This document shows positions 42,427 to 48,854 of a stretch of 48,854 nt of DNA, piece after piece. The position numbers were made by a program, and so were the translations under genes. The notes beneath the pieces were generated by a model. It worked only from the letters and a program-made list of their open reading frames with translations. It was not told where the DNA came from and did no database searches. This stretch comes from Verrucomicrobiota bacterium (lineage in GTDB: Bacteria; Verrucomicrobiota; Verrucomicrobiia; Chthoniobacterales; JAFAMB01): contig JAFBAP010000063.1 of assembly GCA_019247695.1 (NCBI GenBank), positions 1-48,854 on the forward strand. Direction: 5' to 3'. Within the stretch, counting starts at the first letter, position 1. Each line of letters opens with the position of its first letter.

Positions 42427-43122
42427 ATGAGACAAGTAAAGAATCTCCTGTGCCTGCTGCTGTGCTGCGCGGCCCTCAGCTACTTGCCGGCAGCGCTGGC
42501 TCAGCAAGACGCACACGCCATTCTGGACCAGATCCGCGCCGCGCAGGGCCAGCTCAACGAAGATTTGACGGGCCAATTGCGCCTGGCGGACGGAACCGTG
42601 ATCCCCTTCCGGCTACGGCTGCGCGGCGCGCAGGTCACCTACGAGTTCGACAACCCGAGGGAATCCCTGACGTTGGACCTCGGTGAAACCGGGTCTCAAC
42701 TGCGCGATGAAACCCAGGCAGGATCTCAACGGCTGACCGGTAGCCGGTTGCTCCAGCCGGTACGCAACTCCGATCTCACCTACGAGGACCTGTCCCTTCG
42801 ATTCATTTACTGGCGGCGCGCGACGGTTGAAGGAGAGCAGCCGGTCAAGACGGTGTCTTGCTGGATTATCCTTGTCCAACCGCCGGGCGGCAGCGAAAGC
42901 CAGTACGGGTCGGTGCGCTTGTGGGTTCAGAAAGACGGCGGCGCTCTCATGCGGGCCGAAGGGTTCAACCGGCAAGGCCAACTGATCAAACGTTTTGAAC
43001 TCATTTCCGGCCAGAGAATCGGCGGGAAATGGTGGCTCAAGCAGATGCGCATCGAGCAACTTGATCCTCAGACGCGCCGGATAATTTCGCGTACTTACTT
43101 GGAAATTAATGCGCCGTCATAA
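42427..43122 (+). CDS. LolA-like outer-membrane lipoprotein-sorting family protein
   Basis: A 231-residue exported protein; its signal peptide (MRQVKNLLCLLLCCAALSYL, cleavage near ALAQQ) is clear. The mature chain has the beta-strand pattern of the LolA/LolB fold seen in COG2834 proteins: an initial helix AHAILDQIRAAQGQLNEDL, alternating strands, YEDLSLRFIYWRR, and LWVQKDGGALMRAEGFNRQG, then FELISGQRIGGKWWLKQMRI. It probably binds a lipid or lipoprotein acyl chain in the periplasm. It is divergent from the PAP2 operon, and thus could be co-regulated. Weak points: no LolC/D/E genes nearby. Confidence 0.75.
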   Translation: MRQVKNLLCLLLCCAALSYLPAALAQQDAHAILDQIRAAQGQLNEDLTGQLRLADGTVIPFRLRLRGAQVTYEFDNPRESLTLDLGETGSQLRDETQAGSQRLTGSRLLQPVRNSDLTYEDLSLRFIYWRRATVEGEQPVKTVSCWIILVQPPGGSESQYGSVRLWVQKDGGALMRAEGFNRQGQLIKRFELISGQRIGGKWWLKQMRIEQLDPQTRRIISRTYLEINAPS

Positions 43123-43148
43123 ATAAAGTTCTTGCATAAAGTTCTTGC
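43123..43148 (+). repeat. Tandem 13-bp duplication
   Basis: ataaagttcttgc is repeated exactly twice, head to tail, directly after the TAA of the LolA-like gene. A replication slippage event is the simplest reading; no function is implied. Confidence 0.6.
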
Positions 43149-43230
43149 CATAAGGCCGCATTTATTCAAACGATGGCGGCCGAAGGCTTCCCCCGCGTTA
43201 AACCCGACTGCAGGTATATAGATTGTAAGG

Positions 43231-43259
43231 TTGACACACCCCGGGGGTGCCTCTAGGTT
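43231..43259 (+). promoter_or_regulatory. Possible promoter of the secreted protein and gltI transcription unit
   Basis: A perfect TTGACA (43231-43236) is followed after exactly 17 bp by TAGGTT (43254-43259). The spacer holds a GC palindrome (ccccgggg). The ATG at 43277 would be about 10 bp past the start point. This is the only consensus-like -35 in the 154-bp gap; the -10 is weak. Confidence 0.45.
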
Positions 43260-43276
43260 CGCCGCCTCTTCCCGGT

Positions 43277-44077
43277 ATGACGCGACAAATATTCTTGACT
43301 TTGGTGTGTGGTTTGATCTCGGGCATCGTACACGGCCAGTCAGTGAATGAGCGCGCGGCTAAATTTACCGAAAACGCGATGAAACTTCGCGAGGAAGTGC
43401 TCTTTAAAATTCAGCCCAGCCCCTGGCGCAATCGGCCCGGCACGCCCCTTGACGGCAAGTACCCGTGGCACAACGCCATCGTGACCACCGTCTTCTGGGT
43501 GGGTGAGATGCCCGCCGGCAATAACCCGGTCCCCAATTACGCCAGCGCTTGGGACCTCAACTGGGCGCGGAATTTCGGCGGCACCGATTATCCTGAGAGC
43601 CGGCGCGGATTTATCCCGGCCTCGTTCGTGCCGCGCCAGAACCCGTTCTACATCGCCCTTCCTTACAACGACGTGAGCGGCGGCCGGACCAAACCTGAGG
43701 CCAGCCAACTCATTCCCTGGTTCAAAGCGGCTTTCGTCCAATTTGGCCATACGGTTCTGAAAGATCGCTGGGTGGCCATTCGCAAAGGCGAAAGAATGTG
43801 TTATGCCCAGTGGGAGGATGTCGGCCCGTTCCGTACCGATCATGTCGAATACGTTTTCGGGTCGGAACGGCCGCGGCCCAACCTGAACCGCGGGGCCGGT
43901 CTCGACGTCTCCCCGGCCGTGCGCGATTACCTTGGGATTTCCAGCACTGACACGACGGATTGGAAATTCGTCGAGTTCACCGAGGTGCCGCCCGGTCCGT
44001 GGGGGCTTTACGGCGATAACAACACGTTTGTGCTCGAACGTCACAAACGCGAAGAGCAACTCGCCAGCCGCCGATGA
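43277..44077 (+). CDS. Secreted protein of unknown function, coupled to gltI
   Basis: A 266-residue exported protein with signal peptide MTRQIFLTLVCGLISGIVHG. The mature part is conserved-looking, with TTVFWVGEMPAGNN, WDLNWARNFGGTD, PRQNPFYIALPYND, MCYAQWEDVGPFRTDHVEYV and AGLDVSPAVRDYLGI. The last segments (a Gly-Pro-Phe-Thr/Arg element followed by a G-L-D-x-S-x-x-x-x-x-x-L-G helix) resemble the double-psi beta-barrel of RlpA-like or 3D-type proteins, which bind or cleave peptidoglycan, but I cannot call the family firmly. The stop overlaps gltI (ATGA), so it is translated from the same message. A role linked with amino-acid uptake is only positional inference. Confidence 0.7.
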   Translation: MTRQIFLTLVCGLISGIVHGQSVNERAAKFTENAMKLREEVLFKIQPSPWRNRPGTPLDGKYPWHNAIVTTVFWVGEMPAGNNPVPNYASAWDLNWARNFGGTDYPESRRGFIPASFVPRQNPFYIALPYNDVSGGRTKPEASQLIPWFKAAFVQFGHTVLKDRWVAIRKGERMCYAQWEDVGPFRTDHVEYVFGSERPRPNLNRGAGLDVSPAVRDYLGISSTDTTDWKFVEFTEVPPGPWGLYGDNNTFVLERHKREEQLASRR

Positions 44078-44970
44078 AACGTTTTTTGCTGGCTGCCGGC
44101 AGCCTGATGGTGTTTGCCGCGGTGCCCGGCATCGCCGCCGCGGAGGAGCTTGCCGGCACCTTGAAGAAGATCAAGGATACGGGGGTGATGGTGATCGGCC
44201 ATCGCGAGTCGTCCATCCCGTTTTCCTATTACGACGACAAAAACCAGGTCGTGGGTTACTCCCAGGATTTGGCGATGCTCGTCGTGGAAGCCGTTAAGAA
44301 AAAACTCAACCTGCCGGGGCTCCAGGTGAAACTCACCCCGGTCACTTCGCAGAACCGCATCCCCCTGGTCCAGAACGGCACGGTCGATCTGGAAGCAGGC
44401 TCCACGACTCATAACGCCGAGCGAGCCAAACAGGTCGCCTTTTCCGACACCACCTTCGTCGTCGGCACGCGGCTGCTGGTAAAGAAGGGTTCGGGGATCC
44501 AGGATTTTCCTGACCTCAAAGGCAAAAACGTCGTCACCACGGCGGGCACCACGTCGGAGCGCATTCTGCGTGAGTTGAATGGAAAGGGGCTCGGCATCAA
44601 CGTCATCAGCGCAAAGGATCATGGTGAAGCGTTCCTGATGCTGCAAAGCGGGCGGGCGGCGGCCTTCATGATGGATGATGCCCTGCTGGCCGGCGAACGC
44701 GCGAAGGCCCGTAAGCCGGATGATTGGGTCATCGTGGGAACGCCGCAGTCGAAGGAGGCGTACGCGATGGCGTTGCGGAAGGACGACCCCGGGTTCAAGC
44801 AGGTCGTCGACGCAGCGGTTGCGGAAGCGGAAACTTCCGGTGCAGCCGCCAAACTGTATCAGAGATGGTTCGAGTCGCCGGTACCTCCCAAAGGCCTCAA
44901 CCTTGATCTGCCCTTGAGCGATGATCTCAAAGAGGTCTTCGCGCATCCGACCGACCAAGCCTACCAGTAA
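44074..44970 (+). CDS. gltI: Glutamate/aspartate-type ABC transporter substrate-binding protein
   Basis: This 298-residue periplasmic binding protein (SBP_bac_3) has signal peptide MKRFLLAAGSLMVFAAVPGI with cleavage near AAAEE. Mature motifs: MVIGHRESSIPFSYYDDKNQ, GYSQDLAMLVVEAVKKKL, LVQNGTVDLEAGSTTHNAER and FSDTTFVVGTRLLVKKGSGI, all family type. It ends LPLSDDLKEVFAHPTDQAY, which is characteristic of GltI. Glutamate/aspartate is favoured over other acids by these sequences, as inference from the family. The start overlaps the preceding secreted-protein gene by 4 bp. The gap to the permease gene holds a 38-bp inverted repeat. Confidence 0.88.
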   Translation: MKRFLLAAGSLMVFAAVPGIAAAEELAGTLKKIKDTGVMVIGHRESSIPFSYYDDKNQVVGYSQDLAMLVVEAVKKKLNLPGLQVKLTPVTSQNRIPLVQNGTVDLEAGSTTHNAERAKQVAFSDTTFVVGTRLLVKKGSGIQDFPDLKGKNVVTTAGTTSERILRELNGKGLGINVISAKDHGEAFLMLQSGRAAAFMMDDALLAGERAKARKPDDWVIVGTPQSKEAYAMALRKDDPGFKQVVDAAVAEAETSGAAAKLYQRWFESPVPPKGLNLDLPLSDDLKEVFAHPTDQAYQ

Positions 44971-44978
44971 GAAGGTGT

Positions 44979-45075
44979 GAGGGAAAGCTCATGAAGTTCG
45001 CCGGCCTCGGTTCCCATCTGCCTTTGTGGTCGCCGTGTGGGAACCGAGGCCGGCGAACTTCATGAGCTTTCCCTC
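44979..45075. repeat. 38-bp perfect inverted repeat spanning the gltJ start
   Basis: Arms 44979-45016 and 45038-45075 are exact complements around a 21-bp spacer. The right arm includes the last 23 bases before the gltJ ATG, the ATG itself and the first 14 coding bases (gagctttccctc within). Transcribed, this would form a very stable hairpin with the start codon inside the stem. It looks like an inverted duplication of the gltJ start region. The spacer (tttgtggtcgccgtgt) resembles the inverted interspersed repeats. Confidence 0.85.
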
Positions 45076-45820
45076 GCACACTTTCCTGGGCCTGGACTGG
45101 AGCATTTTCAGCCAGCCGGCGTTCGATCGCAGCGGCACGTATTTTCAATTCCTGCTCGTCGGGCTGCAGTGGACCTTGATTATTTCCATCGCCGGGTGGG
45201 CGATCGCCTTCGCCGTCGGATCGATCGCCGGGATCATGCGGACCTTGCCGGGCCGCGTCCTGCCGTTCGTTGCCGCCGTTTACGTCGAGGTCTTTCGTAA
45301 CGTTCCGTTACTGGTCCAGCTGTTCCTCTGGTATTTTGTAATGCCTGAGCTCGTTCCCGGGATCGGAACGTGGTTCAAGCAGGACCTCAGTCCCTTGTTG
45401 CAGCAATCGGTGGCGGGGGTTCTCTGCCTCGGCTTTTTCACCGGCGCCCGCGTCGCCGAACAGGTGCGTTCCGGCCTGGGTTCGCTGCCCCGCGGCCAGC
45501 GGGCTGCCGGGCTCGCCCTCGGCTTTAACCTCGCGCAGGTTTACCTCCTGATCCTGCTGCCGGTGGCTTATCGCATCATCATTCCCACGTTGACCTCCGA
45601 ATTCCTGAATATCGTTAAGAATTCGGCGGTGGCTTCCACCATCGGTCTGGTCGAACTCTCCCGCCAAAGCCAGCAGTTGGGGGAATTTACCGCGCATTGG
45701 TACGAGTCTTTTATCGCCGTAACCCTCCTGTACGCCGTCATCAACGTCGTCGTCATGCTGGCGGCGCGTTACCTTGAACGGGCAGCCCGCCTGCCCGGGC
45801 TGGTTGGAGGCCATAAATAA
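45062..45820 (+). CDS. gltJ: Glutamate/aspartate ABC transporter permease
   Basis: This 252-residue membrane permease has SFPSHTFLGLDWSIFSQPAF at the start, the typical GltJ N-terminus, then helices with LQWTLIISIAGWAIAFAVGS, VEVFRNVPLLVQLFLWYFVM and the EAA loop VRSGLGSLPRGQRAAGLALG. Residues NSAVASTIGLVELSRQSQQL follow. The ATG at 45062 lies within the right arm of the 38-bp inverted repeat; a GTG at 45026 in the same frame, inside the spacer, would add 12 residues. Without an SD-like sequence in clear view, the start is the least certain in this operon. Stop abuts the gltK ATG. Confidence 0.87.
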   Translation: MSFPSHTFLGLDWSIFSQPAFDRSGTYFQFLLVGLQWTLIISIAGWAIAFAVGSIAGIMRTLPGRVLPFVAAVYVEVFRNVPLLVQLFLWYFVMPELVPGIGTWFKQDLSPLLQQSVAGVLCLGFFTGARVAEQVRSGLGSLPRGQRAAGLALGFNLAQVYLLILLPVAYRIIIPTLTSEFLNIVKNSAVASTIGLVELSRQSQQLGEFTAHWYESFIAVTLLYAVINVVVMLAARYLERAARLPGLVGGHK

Positions 45821-46495
45821 ATGCCGGCATTGGACTGGAGTTCGATCCCGGGCGCCCTGCCGTTTTTGTGGGGTGGCATGCTGGTCACGTTGTCGATCAC
45901 CGGGATTGCCATCCTGGTCGGGATCCTGCTGGGCACCCTGATTGCCATGGCCCGTTTGTCCGGCAACGGGATTCTGTCCGGCATCGCGGCCTTGTACGTC
46001 AACGGGTTCCGTTCTATCCCGCTGGTGATGGTCCTGCTCTGGTTCTACCTGCTGGTTCCCCAGTTGATTCAGGCATTGTTCAAGACTCCAGGGGCCGACA
46101 TCCGGCTGGTATCCGCTTTCGTGGCTTTTTCGCTCTTTGAGGCGTCTTACTACGCGGAAATCATTCGTGCGGGCATCCAAAGCGTTTCGCGCGGCCAGGT
46201 TTCCGCCGGCCTGGCCCTGGGTATGTCACGCGCCCAGACCATGCGCCTGATTGTCTTGCCCCAGGCGTTCCGCCGGATGTTGCCCCTGCTTCTTACCCAG
46301 GCAATCATCCTCTTCCAGGATACCTCGCTGGTTTATGTCATCGGGCTCTCCGAGTTTTTCGGCGTCGCTTACCGGACGGGAGACCGCGACGGCACGATCG
46401 TTGAGCTCCTCCTGTTTGCCGGGGCGGTCTATTTTGTGGTCTGTTTTGCCGCCTCCGGCATCGTGCGGGTATTACAGAAAAAAATCGCGTTATGA
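45821..46495 (+). CDS. gltK: Glutamate/aspartate ABC transporter permease
   Basis: The 224-residue second permease of the importer pairs with GltJ as a heterodimer in the inner membrane. The N-terminus [20 protein letters not shown] is a GltK hallmark. [20 protein letters not shown] and the EAA loop [20 protein letters not shown] plus [20 protein letters not shown] follow. It begins directly after the gltJ stop with no spacer and overlaps gltL by 4 bp (ATGA), so the importer is translated as a coupled unit. Confidence 0.88.
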   Translation: MPALDWSSIPGALPFLWGGMLVTLSITGIAILVGILLGTLIAMARLSGNGILSGIAALYVNGFRSIPLVMVLLWFYLLVPQLIQALFKTPGADIRLVSAFVAFSLFEASYYAEIIRAGIQSVSRGQVSAGLALGMSRAQTMRLIVLPQAFRRMLPLLLTQAIILFQDTSLVYVIGLSEFFGVAYRTGDRDGTIVELLLFAGAVYFVVCFAASGIVRVLQKKIAL

Positions 46496-47220
46496 TCTCC
46501 ATTCAGGATATCTCCAAGTGGTACGGCGAGTTTCAGGTCTTGCGCGATTGCACGACGCGCGTCGAGAAAGGGGAGGTCGTCGTGGTTTGCGGGCCCTCAG
46601 GCAGCGGCAAGTCGACCTTGATCAAGTGCGTGAACGGACTGGAGCCGTTCCAGAAAGGCGAGATCCGCATCGAGAACGTCTCGGTGGGCCATCGCCGGAC
46701 CAATTTACCCCGGCTGCGCGCCCGCGTCGGGATGGTCTTCCAGCATTTCGAGCTCTTCCCGCATTTAACGGTGATGCAGAACCTGACGATCGCGCAACAG
46801 CGGGTGCTGAAGCGAAAAGGCCGGGATGCGACCGACAAAGGTCTTGCGCTGCTCGACGTGGTCGGCTTGAAGGCGCACGCCCAGAAATACCCGGCCCAGC
46901 TCTCCGGCGGGCAGCAACAACGGGTCGCGATCGCCAGGGCCCTGGCCATGGATCCGATCGCCATGCTCTTCGACGAACCCACCTCCGCCCTGGATCCGGA
47001 AATGATCAAGGAAGTCCTCGACGTGATGGTGCGCCTGGCCCAGGAGGGCATGACCATGATGGTCGTCACTCACGAGATGGGGTTCGCCCGGCGCGTCGCC
47101 AACCGCGTCATCTTCATGGACGAGGGCCAAATCGTTGAGGACCGCCCGAAAGACGACTTCTTCAAAGATCCGGGTACGGAACGGGCCCGGCAGTTCTTGT
47201 CGAAGATCCTGGCCCATTGA
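46492..47220 (+). CDS. gltL: Glutamate/aspartate ABC transporter ATP-binding protein
   Basis: This 242-residue ATPase (GlnQ/GltL class) powers the importer. Walker [10 protein letters not shown] (near residues 34-42), [15 protein letters not shown], signature [16 protein letters not shown] (near 139), Walker [17 protein letters not shown] and the switch His in [15 protein letters not shown] are intact. Ends [11 protein letters not shown]-like. The ATG lies in the gltK stop (ATGA overlap). A heptamer array follows 2 bp past the stop, which could influence the 3' end of the transcript. Confidence 0.9.
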   Translation: MISIQDISKWYGEFQVLRDCTTRVEKGEVVVVCGPSGSGKSTLIKCVNGLEPFQKGEIRIENVSVGHRRTNLPRLRARVGMVFQHFELFPHLTVMQNLTIAQQRVLKRKGRDATDKGLALLDVVGLKAHAQKYPAQLSGGQQQRVAIARALAMDPIAMLFDEPTSALDPEMIKEVLDVMVRLAQEGMTMMVVTHEMGFARRVANRVIFMDEGQIVEDRPKDDFFKDPGTERARQFLSKILAH

Positions 47221-47222
47221 GA

Positions 47223-47250
47223 GTGCCGGGTGCCGGGTGCCGGGTGTCGA
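47223..47250 (+). repeat. Heptamer tandem repeat (gtgccgg)n
   Basis: Three exact gtgccgg units and one variant gtgtcga start 2 bp after the gltL stop. Same family as the heptamers at 1705-1753, 47381-47415 and 48587-48607. Confidence 0.75.
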
Positions 47251-47380
47251 GTAGAGTGCGAACAAGACCACGCCATCGCCTCCATGTGCGTCCATCTGTG
47301 TAATCTGTGGATGGATCTCTTTTCTGCGTTGTCTGCGTGTTCTGCGGATGTTCTGTTCTCTCCGTGGACCGCCGCGTGAC

Positions 47381-47415
47381 CGACACCCGACACCCGACAC
47401 CCGACATCCGACACT
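47381..47415 (+). repeat. Heptamer tandem repeat (cgacacc)n
   Basis: Three exact cgacacc units, then cgacatc and cgacact, lie 8 bp before the chosen start of the FemAB-like gene. A different strand orientation of the gtgtcgg unit found after that gene. It is preceded, at about 47323-47360, by a segment (ctgcgtgttctgcggatg) that recurs inverted near 1550-1580. Confidence 0.8.
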
Positions 47416-47423
47416 TCTTCCCG

Positions 47424-48584
47424 TTGCGCTTCAAAGCATCATTCGGGACCGCGGTCCTGGTCGAGCGTGCGCCGCCGGAGGACCAGGCGATCTGGGAAAG
47501 CAGCTTCGCGGACCGTATCACTGACCACCGGTATTATGAACTGACCCAGGATACCCTCGGTGCGCAGTTCGAGCATCGGTACCTGTTGCTGAAAGGGGCG
47601 GACGAAACGACGCGTGCGGTGCAGCCGGTTTTTGTCGTGCTGCAGGATCTCGTTACCGGTATGCCGCCGCTGTTTCGGCAAGCGGTCGAACGGGTCCGCA
47701 AACGTTTTCCCGGCTTTCTCAAGCTTCGCATGCTCATGATCGGTTCTTCTGCCGGGGAGGGAGATCTCGGGCGGGACGTCACCAGCGGGGAGGTTGGCTG
47801 GACCGCGCAGGCCCTGGGCGAAGTTTTGCCGCCGCTCGGGCGCAAACTCCGGGCCACGCTAATCGTTTTCAAGGATTTCCCGGCCGCTTACCGCCCGGTG
47901 CTCGATTCGCTGAAACGATCCGGATTCACCCGGGTACCCAGCATGCCCGCCACCGGGTTGACGCTCGATTTCGAGAGCTTTGAGGATTACCTGGCGAAAC
48001 GCCTGTCCCACGCCTATCGCAAAAATCTACGCCGCAAGTTTCGCAAGGCGGCGCAGGGCGCCCCGCTGGCCTTCGACGTGGTGTCCGACGTCACGCCGTG
48101 GGTCGACCAATTGGTCCCCTTATACCGCGCGGTGCTCGAGCGTTCAGAGCTGAAATTTGAGGAACTGAACGCTGCCTACCTGAGCGAGTTGGGGCGCCGC
48201 CTGCCTGATCGTGCCCGTTTTCTGCTCTGGCGGGAAGGGGACCGCATCGTGGCCTTCGCTTGCTGTTTAGTCCATAACGGCGTGCTCAAGGACAACTACA
48301 TCGGCCTTGATTATTCCGTCGCCCTCGACCGCCACCTTTATTTCGTGACCTGGCGGGACACGGTGATCTGGGCCCTGGAAAACGGATGCCGCACTTATCA
48401 CAGCGCCCCGTTAAACTATGATCCGAAGCTGCACTTCCGCATGCATCTGGAACCGCTCGACCTCTACGCACGAGCGACGCGGCCGTGGCTCAACCCCTTA
48501 TTCGCCATGATTCTGCCGTGGCTCGAGCCGACGCGGTACGACCGCGCGGTGCAGCAGTTCCCCAATAAAGCCGAACTCTGGTGA
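47424..48584 (+). CDS. FemAB/GNAT-like (BioF2-type) acetyltransferase-fold protein
   Basis: A predicted 386-residue cytosolic protein with an Acetyltransf_6/FemAB-like fold. LTLDFESFEDYLAKRLSHAY and RKNLRRKFRKAA are the characteristic acceptor-domain segment; RFLLWREGDRIVAFACCLVH is a GNAT core strand-pair, then DNYIGLDYSVALDRHLYFVT and WALENGCRTYHSAPLNYDPK. Family members transfer amino-acyl or acyl groups to peptidoglycan or polysaccharide precursors; the substrate is unknown. The start is uncertain: the frame is open from 47307, but the first 39 codons read through repeats (TDTRHPTPDIRH), so the TTG at 47424 is proposed; GTG 47376 is the alternative. Repeats flank it on both sides. Confidence 0.7.
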   Translation: MRFKASFGTAVLVERAPPEDQAIWESSFADRITDHRYYELTQDTLGAQFEHRYLLLKGADETTRAVQPVFVVLQDLVTGMPPLFRQAVERVRKRFPGFLKLRMLMIGSSAGEGDLGRDVTSGEVGWTAQALGEVLPPLGRKLRATLIVFKDFPAAYRPVLDSLKRSGFTRVPSMPATGLTLDFESFEDYLAKRLSHAYRKNLRRKFRKAAQGAPLAFDVVSDVTPWVDQLVPLYRAVLERSELKFEELNAAYLSELGRRLPDRARFLLWREGDRIVAFACCLVHNGVLKDNYIGLDYSVALDRHLYFVTWRDTVIWALENGCRTYHSAPLNYDPKLHFRMHLEPLDLYARATRPWLNPLFAMILPWLEPTRYDRAVQQFPNKAELW

Positions 48585-48586
48585 GG

Positions 48587-48607
48587 GTGTCGGGTGTCGG
48601 GTGTCGG
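48587..48607 (+). repeat. Heptamer tandem repeat (gtgtcgg)n
   Basis: Three exact gtgtcgg units start 2 bp after the stop of the FemAB-like gene, mirroring the cgacacc array on its other side (47381-47415). Together the two arrays form an inverted flank around the gene. Confidence 0.75.
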
Positions 48608-48766
48608 GTCATACGGCGGGCACGGCGATTTGGCGGGCACAACGTAAGAGTTCACACGGCGAACACGGCGGGCCACGGCGAACACGGCGGAAGGAAGAAT
48701 GCCACCGATGAGGGCTGCGGGTTGGGCACGCCGGGAATCTACGCCGTCTTTGCCCCGGAGCGGCGG
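48608..48766 (+). repeat. Interspersed repeat copy D, full-length type
   Basis: The order is tcatacggcgggcacggcga, the core gcgggcacaacgtaagag, cacggcgaacacggcgg echoes, gaagaatgccaccgatgagg, ttgggcacgccgggaatcta, and the tail cgccgtctttgccccgg. The same order is found on the minus strand at 6247-6111, so both ends of the family unit are roughly defined. Its tail doubles as the left arm of the 27-bp inverted repeat at 48740-48831. Confidence 0.75.
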
Positions 48767-48831
48767 TTGGCGGTAGCCGGGAACTTTAGTGCCGAGTCCT
48801 CTCGCCGCCGCTCCGGGGCAAAGACGGCGTA
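48740..48831. repeat. 27-bp perfect inverted repeat
   Basis: 48740-48766 and 48805-48831 are exact complements around 38 bp. The arms are the tail of repeat copy D and of an oppositely oriented, incomplete copy that continues past the window edge (48805-48854). Two head-to-head family members rather than a terminator is the likely reading. Confidence 0.75.
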
Positions 48832-48854
48832 CTTCTTGCCAAGTGCCGAATGCA
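48805..48854 (-). repeat. Interspersed repeat copy F, cut by the window edge
   Basis: Minus-strand reading ends acgccgtctttgccccgg, preceded by ggcacttggcaagaagt, which corresponds position by position to the ttgggcacgccgggaatct part of copy D with several changes. Only about 50 bp fall in the window. Confidence 0.6.

Overview
The window is about 61-65% GC by eye, densely coded on both strands, and carries Gram-negative envelope genes (LPS-type glycosyltransferases, an MsbA-like flippase, a LolA-like protein, lipoproteins). A PUR-domain protein (DUF3276), a DUF6600 lipoprotein, pyruvate phosphate dikinase and intergenic repeats of the cacggcgaacacggcg type together suggest a soil-type member of the Verrucomicrobiota (Spartobacteria-like). 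That placement is inference from gene content; no rRNA or marker gene here proves it.

Layout. 1-147: tail of a sugar ABC permease. 212-5962: envelope polysaccharide/LPS block (WaaG-like GT4, a second GT4, a GT9 heptosyltransferase-like protein, an MsbA-like ABC exporter), with repeat clusters at 1374-1753 and 5984-6247. 6251-11306: a small unknown protein, an OpgC-like membrane acyltransferase, an SGNH hydrolase, a GH13 alpha-glucosidase and a YidB/DUF937 protein. 11556-15141: a Gln/Ala-rich DUF6600 lipoprotein facing a YihY/BrkB membrane protein. 15251-16156: a small unknown gene and a Doc toxin with a candidate 50-residue antitoxin gene. 16347-19359: a ribose/fructose-type ABC importer (binding protein, permease, ATPase). 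19586-21295: a hybrid histidine kinase.

21346-32283 looks like a genomic island in the 3' end of a tRNA-Gly(CCC) gene. The intact tRNA lies at 32213-32283 on the minus strand, and a 27-bp copy of its 3' end lies at 21346-21372 in the same orientation, as expected for tRNA-targeted integration. The cargo is a terminase-small-subunit-like protein, a KAP-type P-loop ATPase and a type I restriction-modification locus (hsdM, an AlbA_2/COG2865 protein, hsdS, hsdR). hsdM is split into two frames at its catalytic domain, and hsdS has room for only one target-recognition domain, so restriction may be inactive or altered. No integrase is present.

32421-38159 is housekeeping: RNase R, a PUR-domain protein and pyruvate phosphate dikinase with a strong terminator, plus a leader with three consecutive hairpins. 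38374-42386 on the minus strand holds a PRC-barrel protein and a translationally coupled PAP2 / GT39-83-like / GT2 operon that looks like lipid-linked sugar transfer to the envelope. 42427-47220 holds a LolA-like protein, an unknown secreted protein and a glutamate/aspartate-type ABC importer (gltIJKL). The gltJ start lies inside a perfect 38-bp inverted repeat. 47424-48584 is a FemAB/GNAT-like protein flanked on both sides by heptamer microsatellites and copies of the interspersed repeat family.

Most unusual: the tRNA-Gly defence island with its broken hsdM and KAP ATPase, the inverted duplication over the gltJ start, and a composite interspersed repeat family in four intergenic regions.
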